From Planctomycetota bacterium (GTDB lineage Bacteria; Planctomycetota; Phycisphaerae; WQYP01), in assembly GCA_021852275.1 (NCBI GenBank), contig JAJZNX010000017.1, forward strand, positions 1 through 51,994: a stretch of DNA of 51,994 nt. The letters are read 5' to 3'. Below, piece after piece: positions 16,742 through 26,200 of the stretch (the stretch's first letter is position 1; each line of letters opens with the position of its first letter). The notes below the pieces were generated by a model, which did no database searches, had not been told where the DNA came from, and saw nothing but the letters and a program-made list of their open reading frames with translations. The position numbers were made by a program, and so were the translations under genes.

Positions 16742-17935
16742 TCAGATTGCATCCATGATTCTGAATTGCAGCCGGTACTGGCGGGGTGTCATTCCGATGG
16801 CCTGGTGAAATGCCGTGGACAAACTCGCAATGCTCGAGAAGCCGGAGCGAGGGGCGATGGCTTTAAGAGGTAAGTCGGTTTCACGCAGCAGGTCCTTCAC
16901 ACGTTCCATCCGAACGCGGCGTATCTCCTCGTCAATGCCGCGACTGAGCAGTTTGCGGAATCGCCGTTCCAGAGCGCGCCGGGGAAGACGTACATGGCCC
17001 AATACGTGCGATACCGATATTCCCCTGCCGCCGGTGGCTCGAATAAAGCGCACCGCTTCAATTACCGCCGAGTCAGATACCGCCAGAATATCGGTTGATT
17101 GTCGCGTAATAAGTCCGCGATTGGGAATAAGGATGTGCCTCTCGGTTGTGGTCTGACCGGCCATCAGGCGGTCCAGCAGGGCGGCTGCCTCGTAACCGAC
17201 ACGCTCCAGGTCGATGGCTATGCTGGAAAGCGGCGGCTGAGCCAGATCGCAAAACAACGGGTCGTTACCGACCCCTAGAACTGCAGCTTCCTCCGGAACG
17301 CGGATGCCACGCCTGCGGCATCCATCAAGTACGCGCAAAGCCCACAAATCATTGGCCCCCAGCAGACCAATTGGCTTGGGTAAAGCGGCTAACCAAGACT
17401 GAAGGGACTCGCTGGCTGCCAGCCAGTGCGCCGCCAGCCAAGCCTTGTGCGGATATTTTGCGGAGTTGAAACATAAAGGTTCAAGATTCGCAGCGCGCAA
17501 TTCTGCAGCAAAGCCTTCCATGCGCCGTTGAGTCCACGGCATATCAAAATCACCCACCAGTGCAAAATGCTTTAATTTGCATCCCAACAGGTGCTGCGCT
17601 GCCAGGCGGCCCGCAGCCGCGTCATCGGCTGTCACGCGCCGCGGTTGTTTATGCCCCGGCCAGTTATAGATGTCCACCACATCCACGATCGGCCCGCGCA
17701 GCGTTGCGGCTGCCATCGCAAATTCCTTGTTTCTGCACGTGAACAACATCCCTTCCGGCGGATCGCGCCTTAAATCCAAAAGTGTTGTCCGGCCCGGAAC
17801 GATTCCGTCGCACTGCCAGTTTTGGACTGCTTTAGCATAGCGCCCGATACCGCGGATAATTCCCTCGCCGTAACCACTGGATAGCTCAATCAGAATGGCC
17901 ACGCGTCTTATTTTATCTGCCCGATATTGTTCCAT
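16742..17935 (-). CDS. XylR-type AraC-family regulator with LacI-like sugar-binding domain
   Basis: This is a protein of about 397 residues. Residues 10-275 form a periplasmic-binding-protein-like sensor (VAILIELSSGYGEGIIRGIGRYAK; VTADDAAAGRLAAQHLLGCKLKHFALVG; LGVGNDPLFCDLAQPPLSSIAIDLERVGYEAAALLDRLM). Two AraC helix-turn-helix units follow at the C-terminus (HVRLPRRALERRFRKLLSRGIDEEIRRVRMERVKDLL and GFSSIASLSTAFHQAIGMTPRQYR). This is the architecture of the E. coli xylose activator XylR, which binds a monosaccharide and activates catabolic genes. Lying between GH36 and the divergent GH51-like gene, it probably controls one or both. The start is set by a promoter whose -10 box ends 8 nt before the ATG; a TTG at 17944 would lie inside that box. 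Confidence 0.88.
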   Translation of the reverse strand: MEQYRADKIRRVAILIELSSGYGEGIIRGIGRYAKAVQNWQCDGIVPGRTTLLDLRRDPPEGMLFTCRNKEFAMAAATLRGPIVDVVDIYNWPGHKQPRRVTADDAAAGRLAAQHLLGCKLKHFALVGDFDMPWTQRRMEGFAAELRAANLEPLCFNSAKYPHKAWLAAHWLAASESLQSWLAALPKPIGLLGANDLWALRVLDGCRRRGIRVPEEAAVLGVGNDPLFCDLAQPPLSSIAIDLERVGYEAAALLDRLMAGQTTTERHILIPNRGLITRQSTDILAVSDSAVIEAVRFIRATGGRGISVSHVLGHVRLPRRALERRFRKLLSRGIDEEIRRVRMERVKDLLRETDLPLKAIAPRSGFSSIASLSTAFHQAIGMTPRQYRLQFRIMDAI

Positions 17936-17943
17936 GAACACCA

Positions 17944-17971
17944 ATTATAGCCGGCTCAGTTATTGTCGCAA
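17944..17971 (-). promoter_or_regulatory. Promoter of the XylR-type regulator, apparently giving a leaderless mRNA
   Basis: On the minus strand TTGCGA (17971-17966), a 16-bp spacer and a perfect TATAAT (17949-17944) precede the ATG at 17935 by only 8 nt. Normal start-site spacing would put +1 at or within two bases of the start codon. No Shine-Dalgarno is present, which agrees with leaderless translation. Confidence 0.55.
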
Positions 17972-18070
17972 CAGAAAATATCTTTTTACGTCCGACAACA
18001 ACTCGATATTGGTATGATAACACTCATTGAATAATTGGAATTCGGCTGAGTTTTATGAAGGACAGTAAAT

Positions 18071-20233
18071 ATGATTATGTCAGAAGTAAGTACAAATTAT
18101 CTGAGGCGGCCTCGTCCGTTACGAATCAGGGGCGTTTTTGCCGCCTGCCTTGCGCTCGGCGGAAGTGGTTTGATATTGGCGGGCTGCGCCACGTCCGGAT
18201 GCGCCAACCGCTCGCCCGCCCGGGGATGCAATTCGGTATCGTCTGTGGCAGAGCCGAAAAAGGCAGTCACAACTGTTATAGCATCGCATCAGTCGTTTTT
18301 GACGGCGATAACCATCAACACCTCAAAGTCGCTCCGGAACGTGCCGCCGCTGCTGTTTGGCCAGAATATTGATTATCTTGGTGACGCGGGTGGACTGTGG
18401 AACCCGATTCGGCGGGCACCAAGCGACCACGCATTGGCGATGCTGCGGCCGTTGCAGTTGGGGTTGGTTCGCTTTCCCGGCGGGGCGTTGGCCAACTGCT
18501 ACAACTGGTCCGCTGCCATCGGCCCGGTATCGCATCGCCGGCCGCAGAACACGCTGTGGGGGGCGGTGTACAGCCACATTAAAGGCCAGTGGAAACTTAT
18601 TGGAGGACAGCTTCAATTACCGGTTTATGGTTTTGATGAGCACATGCAATGGGTTTCGCAAGTTGGGGCAGCCGGTGCCATTGTCATCGTCAATGCCGCC
18701 CATTTTTCCGGATCGCCGCAATGGAGCGGCTCGGCCCAGGAAGCAGCGGCATGGGTAGCTTACGCGAACAGCCATGTGCATGGCCCGGATGTTGTAATCG
18801 GTCCGGACAGTCGGGGGATAGATTGGCACACCAGTCGTTACTGGGCGAAAAAGCGGGCGGCCAATGGTCATCCCGCGCCTTATGGTGTGCGTTACTGGGA
18901 AATCGGCAACGAAGTGAATGTGCCGGATGAAGGTGCCGGTATAACCAGCAAGGTGTACGCCCGACGCGTGGTGAAATACGCCCAGGCGATGCGTGCTGTT
19001 GATCCATCTATTCAAATCGGCGCCGTGATGGGTTTCCAAGTTAAACGAAGTTGGTTAAAGCCGCTCCTGCACATAGCCGGCAATCAGATAAACTTTCTGA
19101 TTTATCATTTCTACGGTCGTTTTTATGCCCATGAACAGGCCAAGCGCGCCTTCGCCAGAGGTTCCCAAGGCGTAGCTCTGGTTTTCTATAACAACGGGCG
19201 ATTGACCACCCGTTTTCACTGGGCCGGTGGTAAAGGCACCATAGCCATTCGCGCATTTGGCAGGTTTGCCGGCGGCACTTGGCCAAAGATGCAGGTCAGC
19301 ATAGACGGCCATGCCGTCGCCACGCGGACTGTCAACAGTATGCGATCCCATCCCGGTTGGTACCGTATTCCCATTACGCTGGCAGCGGGCACGCATAGCC
19401 TCGGCATTGCTTTTATCAATAACTATTGGGGGCGCAACTTGTTTGTGAAGCGCGTACTCCTGCAGAGGGAATCTCAATCCACGATTCTCCATTGGACAAC
19501 AGCAAAGAAAATCGCCGCAGCGTTGGCTGATTGGCCGATAGTTTTTGCCCGTGAGTTTAAGCAGATACAAAATGCGATTATCCGGTGGGCTCCGGCTGAG
19601 AAAAACCACATGCACGTGTTTGTTACAGAGTTTAACATCAACGCCAGTGGCAACCAGCCTGGTGCGATACAGATTCAATCTTTGCAGAGTGCGTTGATGG
19701 TCGATGGCATTTTGCAAAAAGCCCTGGCGGCACCGCTATGTACGGAGACTAATTTCTGGTGCCTTAACTCCTGGTACTTCCAGGTGTTGGGGATGTCTGG
19801 TGGTAAAGCCCCTTACTTTTCGCCGGCAGGATACGTTTATTCGCTATTTACACCGCTGCGCCGTGGCCAGGTGCTGGGGACGAGGGTCCATTCCCAGTTA
19901 TTTAAAAAAACCGCTGTGCCCAAGGTGAGCGCTGTAGCCGTACGGCATGGCAGGCGGATTGCGGTTAACCTGGTGAACTTCGATCCAGACTATGCTACCC
20001 GTGTATCAATCCGCGTGCCGGGGTGGAAGTGGAATTGGGCCACGGCCACCATACTCACCGGACCGGCACCAACTTCGCTTAACACGTCTGCCGCTCCGTG
20101 GACGGTGCATACCAAAATCGCCGACGTGTACTCTTATGTTGGAACAGCCAGCATAATTATACCTGCCCACTCTGCGGCGACGATTGTGCTCGGCCAATCC
20201 ATAACCATGGGCCGTGGAGGAAACATCCCATGA
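18071..20233 (+). CDS. GH51-like alpha-L-arabinofuranosidase lipoprotein with inserted carbohydrate-binding module
   Basis: This 720-residue exported protein has a lipobox LAGC (Cys39). The catalytic (beta/alpha)8 domain carries LFGQNIDYLGD, LGLVRFPGG, the acid/base motif VRYWEIGNE (Glu281) and the nucleophile in HVFVTEFNI (Glu520). Between the two catalytic Glu residues, about residues 365-468, sits a separate beta-sandwich-like segment (IAIRAFGRFAGGTWPKMQVSIDG ... GTHSLGIAFINNYWGRNLFVKRVLL). It resembles Ca-dependent xylan-binding modules (CBM36/60 type). The C-terminal beta domain ends in SAATIVLG. GH51 enzymes release arabinofuranose or act on beta-glucans; the distant sequence leaves specificity open. 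AAGGA lies 8 nt before the ATG. The gene is divergent from the XylR-type regulator. Confidence 0.75.
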   Translation: MIMSEVSTNYLRRPRPLRIRGVFAACLALGGSGLILAGCATSGCANRSPARGCNSVSSVAEPKKAVTTVIASHQSFLTAITINTSKSLRNVPPLLFGQNIDYLGDAGGLWNPIRRAPSDHALAMLRPLQLGLVRFPGGALANCYNWSAAIGPVSHRRPQNTLWGAVYSHIKGQWKLIGGQLQLPVYGFDEHMQWVSQVGAAGAIVIVNAAHFSGSPQWSGSAQEAAAWVAYANSHVHGPDVVIGPDSRGIDWHTSRYWAKKRAANGHPAPYGVRYWEIGNEVNVPDEGAGITSKVYARRVVKYAQAMRAVDPSIQIGAVMGFQVKRSWLKPLLHIAGNQINFLIYHFYGRFYAHEQAKRAFARGSQGVALVFYNNGRLTTRFHWAGGKGTIAIRAFGRFAGGTWPKMQVSIDGHAVATRTVNSMRSHPGWYRIPITLAAGTHSLGIAFINNYWGRNLFVKRVLLQRESQSTILHWTTAKKIAAALADWPIVFAREFKQIQNAIIRWAPAEKNHMHVFVTEFNINASGNQPGAIQIQSLQSALMVDGILQKALAAPLCTETNFWCLNSWYFQVLGMSGGKAPYFSPAGYVYSLFTPLRRGQVLGTRVHSQLFKKTAVPKVSAVAVRHGRRIAVNLVNFDPDYATRVSIRVPGWKWNWATATILTGPAPTSLNTSAAPWTVHTKIADVYSYVGTASIIIPAHSAATIVLGQSITMGRGGNIP

Positions 20234-20408
20234 AGTTATATTTGTCTGTATTGCATAGCCGCTCAGTCATCGGTCGGATGTTAGAGTGCATTTGGGCAAA
20301 CACCTTCACCTTGGCGATTGACGCAAGGTGTCGCAAAAACAAAACATTTTATCCGCCTAACAGCAAATGGACTTTGTTACTATGAATAACGTGAGGTTTA
20401 CCTTCACC

Positions 20409-20490
20409 GGCCGCGTGTCGCGGCCCACCGCAGCCCGTCCGGTTCGGCGGGCAATGTTAACGAGAGCCCCACGGGGGCAAGGAGTGTTTT
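20409..20490 (+). promoter_or_regulatory. Three consecutive GC-rich hairpins in the leader of the first PEP-CTERM gene
   Basis: GGCCGCG-tgt-CGCGGCC (20409-20425) is a perfect 7-bp stem. GCCCG/CGGGC with an inner CCG/CGG and one bulged T spans 20433-20452. GCCCC-acg-GGGGC spans 20466-20478. The Shine-Dalgarno AAGGAG begins 1 nt after the last hairpin and lies 6 nt before the ATG at 20491. Such stems could stabilise the mRNA or control ribosome access. The remaining leader back to the GH51 stop (20234-20408) has only a 7-bp inverted repeat, ACACCTT 20300-20306 with AAGGTGT 20325-20331. Confidence 0.6.
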
Positions 20491-22134
20491 ATGTTGTTCA
20501 AGTCTTTCTCCTTTTCGCACGGTTCGTACCGGAAGGCGTTGGTCGACAATCCCGGAAACCATGGCGGCTTATCCAGGCAGGCGCTGCTGGCAACAGCGGC
20601 GATGGCCGCAATTTTGTGCGGCGGTGCAACCGTGAACGCCACCACCACCTACACATGGCTCGGTAGTGGCGGCAACGGCAACTGGAATACCACGGCCAAT
20701 TGGGATACCAATGGTATTCCACCAAATCCCAACGCTGGTTATATCGTGATGCAGGGCACCAACCAACTGGCCTCTAATGTGGATGTGGGTTCGGCACCGT
20801 TTGGCCTCAATCAGTTGGAGTTTAATACTGGAGCTGGAGCATTTACTCTTTCCGGCTACGCATTACAGACCGACGCGACCAGTTCTTACATCAAGAATTT
20901 GGCTACCAACACTCAAACCATTAACAACGCCATCGAAGTGGCGACCGGTGATCAGCTTTTTCTCCAGCCGACCGGGGGCAATTTAATCTTGGGTGGCGGA
21001 GTCACCGGTGATGGTAACACGTCCAGCATTGACGTTCAAGGCAACGCTGCCCAGAACGTCACTCTTAACGGTGTTGTCAGTGGGACCTTTTTAAATATCA
21101 AGGTAGATTCCGGCGCTACCGTGATCCTCAACGCGGCAAACACTTTTACCAGTTCCGTTACCGTGTACAGCGGCACATTTGAACTTGGCAACAGCAGCGC
21201 GTTGGGGGCTGTTAATAATTACATCCAACTTAATAATGCTGGCGGAACCTCCACCACGAGCCTGTTGACCAGTGCGGCGGTAACGATAGGTCAAAATATC
21301 ACCATTGCCAACGGCACGTCCGGTGCGACTGGAAATAATACCATCGGCGGGACGTCCGCCGATGCCTCCAGCTTTACTGGAAATATTTCCCTTGGCAGTA
21401 CAGATACGCAGCCATTAAACCTGACGGCGGTCGCGAACGGCACAGTAACATTCAGTGGCAATTTACTCCATGCGGGCACGGGCACAAACGAGGATGTCAC
21501 CAAGGTTGGAGTCGGCTTGGTTATCCTTAGCGGCACCGGTAACAGTTATACCGGCACTACCACTGTTCAAGCCGGCAACCTGCAGATCAATGGAAAATTG
21601 ACCGGCACCGGCGCTGTCACGGTGGACAGCGGCGCCACGCTTAGCGGTGTCGGCACCATTGCCGGGGCGGTTACCGTGAACACCGGCGGCATACTCTCGC
21701 CGGGCGACGCCACGGGTAAATTCACGCTCAATGGCGGCTTAACCCTGGCCAACAACGGTGTACTGGATTTCACCCTGGGTTCGCCCAATGTGGCTGGTGG
21801 CACCGGCGGCAATGACCTGGTCAGAACGGCCGCATTGACTTTGGGCACCGGCCTTACGGTGAATATCACGCAGGGTACGGGCTATGGCACCGGTTTGTAC
21901 CATCTGATTGATTACAGCGGCGCGCTGACCAATAACAGCAGCAACTTCACCGGCTGGACCGTTACCGGTTTGGCGGCTGGTCAAACGGCCGCTTTTTCGC
22001 TGGGGACGGATGGTACCAGTAACGCGGTGAATCTGACCATCAGTTCCAGCAGCATTCCGGAGCCGGCCACACTGGGGCTGCTGGCACTGGGTTCGCTGGG
22101 AATTCTGGCTGGGCGTCGCCGGCGCAGCGCTTGA
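20491..22134 (+). CDS. PEP-CTERM surface protein with autotransporter-type beta-strand repeats
   Basis: This is a 547-residue secreted protein. After an N-terminal export signal (about residues 25-50, LSRQALLATAAMAAILCGGATVNA) comes a Gly/Thr/Asn-rich beta-helical region. Its C-terminal half carries an autotransporter-associated beta-strand repeat (NSYTGTTTVQAGNLQINGKLTGTGAVTVDSGATLSGVGTIAG). It ends in a PEP-CTERM signal: Pro-Glu-Pro in SSSIPEPATLGL, a hydrophobic span, then RRRRSA. PEP-CTERM proteins are cleaved by exosortase and usually anchored or released at the cell surface; no exosortase is encoded here. A strong terminator follows. The large repeat protein at 23246 is a relative with the same ending. 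Confidence 0.88.
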   Translation: MLFKSFSFSHGSYRKALVDNPGNHGGLSRQALLATAAMAAILCGGATVNATTTYTWLGSGGNGNWNTTANWDTNGIPPNPNAGYIVMQGTNQLASNVDVGSAPFGLNQLEFNTGAGAFTLSGYALQTDATSSYIKNLATNTQTINNAIEVATGDQLFLQPTGGNLILGGGVTGDGNTSSIDVQGNAAQNVTLNGVVSGTFLNIKVDSGATVILNAANTFTSSVTVYSGTFELGNSSALGAVNNYIQLNNAGGTSTTSLLTSAAVTIGQNITIANGTSGATGNNTIGGTSADASSFTGNISLGSTDTQPLNLTAVANGTVTFSGNLLHAGTGTNEDVTKVGVGLVILSGTGNSYTGTTTVQAGNLQINGKLTGTGAVTVDSGATLSGVGTIAGAVTVNTGGILSPGDATGKFTLNGGLTLANNGVLDFTLGSPNVAGGTGGNDLVRTAALTLGTGLTVNITQGTGYGTGLYHLIDYSGALTNNSSNFTGWTVTGLAAGQTAAFSLGTDGTSNAVNLTISSSSIPEPATLGLLALGSLGILAGRRRRSA

Positions 22135-22151
22135 TATGGATATGTAAGATC

Positions 22152-22188
22152 GTGGGAAGAGGGTATGACCGCCCTCTTCCCACTTTTT
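22152..22188 (+). terminator. Intrinsic terminator after the first PEP-CTERM gene
   Basis: GTGGGAAGAGGG (22152-22163) and CCCTCTTCCCAC (22172-22183) form a perfect 12-bp stem with an 8-nt loop, followed by TTTTT. Confidence 0.95.
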
Positions 22189-22213
22189 CCCGAACGGTTT
22201 TCAGGAACTGGCC

Positions 22214-22978
22214 ATGTGTAAGAGTAAAAAATACGGCTTCACGCTGGTGGAATTATTGGTGGTTATTTTCATTATCAGCGTCCTGATATCGCTGCTTTTG
22301 CCGGCGCTAAGCCAGGCTATGGAAGCAGGACGCACAACGGTATGTCTGAGCAATCTTCATCAACTGGGGCTGGCATGTGATGAATACGGGAGCGATTACA
22401 ATGAACGCTGGCCGGCGGCATACTACCCTGCTCCGGATTCCTGGGACGCTTATCTTTTGCCGTATCTGTTACCGGGAACAGGTGGGCCGTATCTGGGTTC
22501 TTCGATGAGCGGAAAGCTTGATTCCCAGTTGCAAAATATTGCCGCGTCCAGAGCACTCAAGTGCCCGGATGAGTACCTGTTATATCCGCAATCACAGGTT
22601 GCCGCGCTTTGGTGGATCGCTACCACGTATTCGATGAACAACGATCTTCCTCCCAGCCAACAGAGTAGTCCGCCGGATGCATATTTCCCCCGTCCATCGT
22701 TGATTGTTGATCCGTCAGCCACGTGTGTGTTTGCGGACGGTCTTTTTGTTTCCACCGGCGGTGGCACGGGCTATTTCAGCGCCAGCATCAACAACTGGGG
22801 GCCACCGGGTTGGGTCAGTCCTCCAACATTTGTTGCCGGAAATGTAACCAAGGCCGTTCACGCCGGCGGCGACAATGTGCTCTTCGCCGATTTTCATGCC
22901 CAAACCATGCCCGTGGACTCTATTCCGACAGCGGTCATGCCCAATGTTGGTACGGCACGCTTTTGGCGTGGTAACTGA
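22214..22978 (+). CDS. Pseudopilin-like protein with prepilin cleavage motif
   Basis: This 254-residue protein starts [32 protein letters not shown]. That is a short basic leader, the prepilin peptidase site G/F with Glu at mature position +5, and the hydrophobic helix of type II secretion/type IV pilin-like proteins. The C-terminal part contains [13 protein letters not shown], an H-x9-D motif like the H-X9-DG ending of large planctomycete pseudopilin families. Its role is unknown; the large paralogous sets in PVC genomes are thought to be surface or secretion components. AGGA lies 7 nt upstream of the ATG. It is separated from the PEP-CTERM gene by a terminator and so is probably transcribed separately. 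Confidence 0.85.
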   Translation: MCKSKKYGFTLVELLVVIFIISVLISLLLPALSQAMEAGRTTVCLSNLHQLGLACDEYGSDYNERWPAAYYPAPDSWDAYLLPYLLPGTGGPYLGSSMSGKLDSQLQNIAASRALKCPDEYLLYPQSQVAALWWIATTYSMNNDLPPSQQSSPPDAYFPRPSLIVDPSATCVFADGLFVSTGGGTGYFSASINNWGPPGWVSPPTFVAGNVTKAVHAGGDNVLFADFHAQTMPVDSIPTAVMPNVGTARFWRGN

Positions 22979-23245
22979 TCCCTGAATACTAACAAACCTG
23001 CAATGGCAACGATGATCGGCATTCCGGCATCAGCACGCCATTATGCCATTTGATAAAAGATCGTCCTTTTATGATAAAAGCATGTATTATCCATCACGGC
23101 AACTGAGGCTATGATAATATAGCCGGAGCAGTTCCGGTGTGGCATTCTGTGGGGTTGCGTTGGCGGTTCCTGTGAAGGAAAGGTCCGTGTTATTGGCGGC
23201 GAAGCCGGCGCGTGAATCATCCGTCATCAGACGAGGGGTAACAAC
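22979..23245. promoter_or_regulatory. Leader region of the large repeat protein, with inverted repeats
   Basis: The 267-bp gap has no gene. ATAAAAG (23053-23059) and CTTTTAT (23066-23072) form a 7-bp inverted repeat with a 6-nt centre, a plausible operator or hairpin. A second inverted repeat GGCTAT/ATAGCC lies near 23108-23125 and overlaps TATGAT, a possible -10. A good -35 is not visible. GAGGGG is 7 nt before the ATG at 23246. Confidence 0.4.
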
Positions 23246-26200
23246 ATGATGAAGAGAATTTCCCGACGATCCAAATGTCTACAAAGCGGTTTGTTAACTT
23301 TGGGGCTGACGTTGTCCGGGGTGATGGCCGGTTCCAGCCGGGCCTATGGTCTGGCTTATGTCTCCGGTGCCAGTGCCACGCCTGCGCAGGTAAATCGGTT
23401 CAGTTCAGGTTTTTCCACCGGGACTCCGATAATCAACACCAATCCGGCCTATATTGGCCTTGGCGAGGATTTCTCCGGTGTTGCCTGGCTTCCCGGTAGC
23501 GGGCTTAGCACCACCAGCTCGCGCGTCATAAACACCACCATGCTTACCCCGTTGACTTTCGCCCTGGCACATCATTACAGTTCGGTATTCATTCCCGGAA
23601 ATCAGATCAATTTTGTCAATGGTGATGGCCAATTACTCACTTCCTCCATTGGCTCGGTGAATTCCCCCATTACTATTCCCAATTACACAACAGATTTTGC
23701 CCTAGGCACTCTGACGACGGGTTTTGCGACTGACCAAAACGTGACGGTGTACCGGTTATTGGATATTGCATCGCAAAATGATACCAATATGCCAGTCATC
23801 GTTTACGGCAGCCAGGCGAACAACCAGGGGCCAACCATCGGTACAGCTTCTGTTTCTTCCAGCAGCGCCCTGTATTACAACTGGTCCGCCAATTCAGGTT
23901 CGCCTGCACCGACAGGTTCTGCCGCATATTGGCAAGGTGGCGATTCCGGCAGTCCGATGTTTATTCCATATCAGGCACCCGGATCAGCCACATCGCAGCT
24001 TACTTTTGCCGGCACCGCATGGTATCCCAACGCGGTGAACATTTATCTGCCCTATTCCGGCTACAATCCGATACCGTATCTCAATTCCGCCATAGAGCCA
24101 ACGGGTTATGCCCTGCTCTGGACTATTTACAACAACCCGGCCGACCCGGCCAACACCGCCCCAAGCTGGACCGGCGGTGCCGGCAACGGTACGTTTGCCA
24201 ATGCCGCCAACTGGAGCAGTGGCACTGTACCCAACAGTCTTCCCGTGCTCTGGAATGCTGATGCCGCCCATGGCCAGACGAATATCGACTTCGGCTCGGC
24301 CAATGTCAGCCTGCGGGGCATGCTTTTTGAAGCATCCACCTCCACAGCCGGATTTACGCTTTCTGGCAGCGGCACCCTTTCCATTGACTACACCGGCATT
24401 CGCAATGAATCCACCGCTACCCAAACCTTTGACGTGCCTATTACCTTGCTCGACTGTCAAAACTGGGAAGCTGCCGATGGCAACCTGGTCTTCAATGACA
24501 CCATCAACACAGGAGCTGGCACCGGTGCGGCCGCCAGCGGCTATCTGGTGGTCGTGGCCGGTGATTATAATACCAATATCAATGCAGTGATTTCCGGCAA
24601 TGGAATGCTGGCCAAGGATGGGACCGGCACACTGACCCTGGCGGCGGCCAATACTTATACCGGTGCCACCATTATCCACAATGGAACGCTCACATTGGCG
24701 GCCGGTGGCAGCTTACCCAGTGGCGCGCCGGTTACCTTTATCACCGGCAATGCCGCGGCCACCCTGAACTTAAACGGCATCAACCAAACAGTTGGTGAAA
24801 TCAGCTCGCAATATGGTGCGACTGGCAATATTTTACTCGGCGGTGCCACCCTGACCGTGGACAGCACCGCCAACGGCAGCAATGCATATCTGGGCACCAT
24901 CAGCGAAAGCGGTACGTTGGTCAAAACCGGAACGGGCACTTGGACCATGTCCGGTTCGGATACGCACACGGGAACCACAATGATCGAAGGTGGAGCCTTG
25001 CGCCTGGCCTCCGCAGGCGCGTTATCCCCAAATGCCAACCTGATCCTCAACGGTGGCGTAGCTGAATTGAGTGCTCAAGACTTCACCGAATCTCTGGGCA
25101 CCCAGGCCGGCCAAGTACAATTTGCCGGCAGTGGCGGTTTCAGTGCCTGGGGTGCCAAACGCACGGTCAATCTGGGTGGCATCGGAGAAACCTTGACTTG
25201 GGGGCAAACGGCTGGCTTTCTGGCCAACGGCCAAACGTTGATGTTATCCAGCACCAATGCCAACGCCACAGTTCAGATGGTCAATCCTCTGAACTTCAAT
25301 GGCGGTATGCAAACCATTCAGGTGGCTGGCGGATCAGCTCCGGTTGACGCCTTACTCAGTGGAACGTTAAGCAATGGAGGCTTGATAACAGGCGGCACCG
25401 GGGTATTGGAACTTACCGGCAACAATACGTATGCCGGCACCACACAAGTCAGCGGAGGGTCGCTGCTGATCGGCAATGCCGCATCGCTGGGCGGCGGCAA
25501 TTTGAATCTCAGCGGCGGCGTTCTGGTGCTTGGCGCAGGTGACTTTACCAGAAGCCTGGGCACTGGAGCCGGGCAGGTACAGTTGGGAAACGGCGGCGGC
25601 TTTGCAGCCTACGGTGCGCCACGGACTGTCAACATTGGAGGAGCGGGAGCCACGCTAACATGGGGAACGACCGGTTTCACCGGTTCCTGGCCGGACAGCC
25701 TGGTATTTGGCTCAAAGGTTGACAATGCCACGGTCAATTTGGAAAATCCAATCAATCTCAATCTTGGTTCATCGGCGGGTTACCGTACGATTGATGTGTA
25801 TCACGGCAGTGCCGCCATTGATGCGAACATCTTCGGCAATATCAGCGGAACCGGCGGTCTGACTATTAACGGCAATGGCACGCTCGAATTGTCCGGTAAC
25901 AACACGTATACTGGCCAAACCGCCATAAATAATGCCACGGTTCTACTGGCATCCTCCGGAGCATTGGCGCCAGGAAATTTGGCGCTGAATCACGGAGCCG
26001 TTTTGCTTTTAGGTTCCGGCGACTTTACCGAATCGCTGGGCACGGGTGCCGGAGAGATTCAGTTTATCGGTGGTGCCGGTGGTGGTTTTGGCGCGTATGG
26101 GGCCACACGGAAGGTGAATCTCGGCGGAACAGGTGCCACCGTTACCTGGGGCAGCGGCAATTTTATTCCCTCCGCGGGAACGTTTTACCTTTCATCTACC

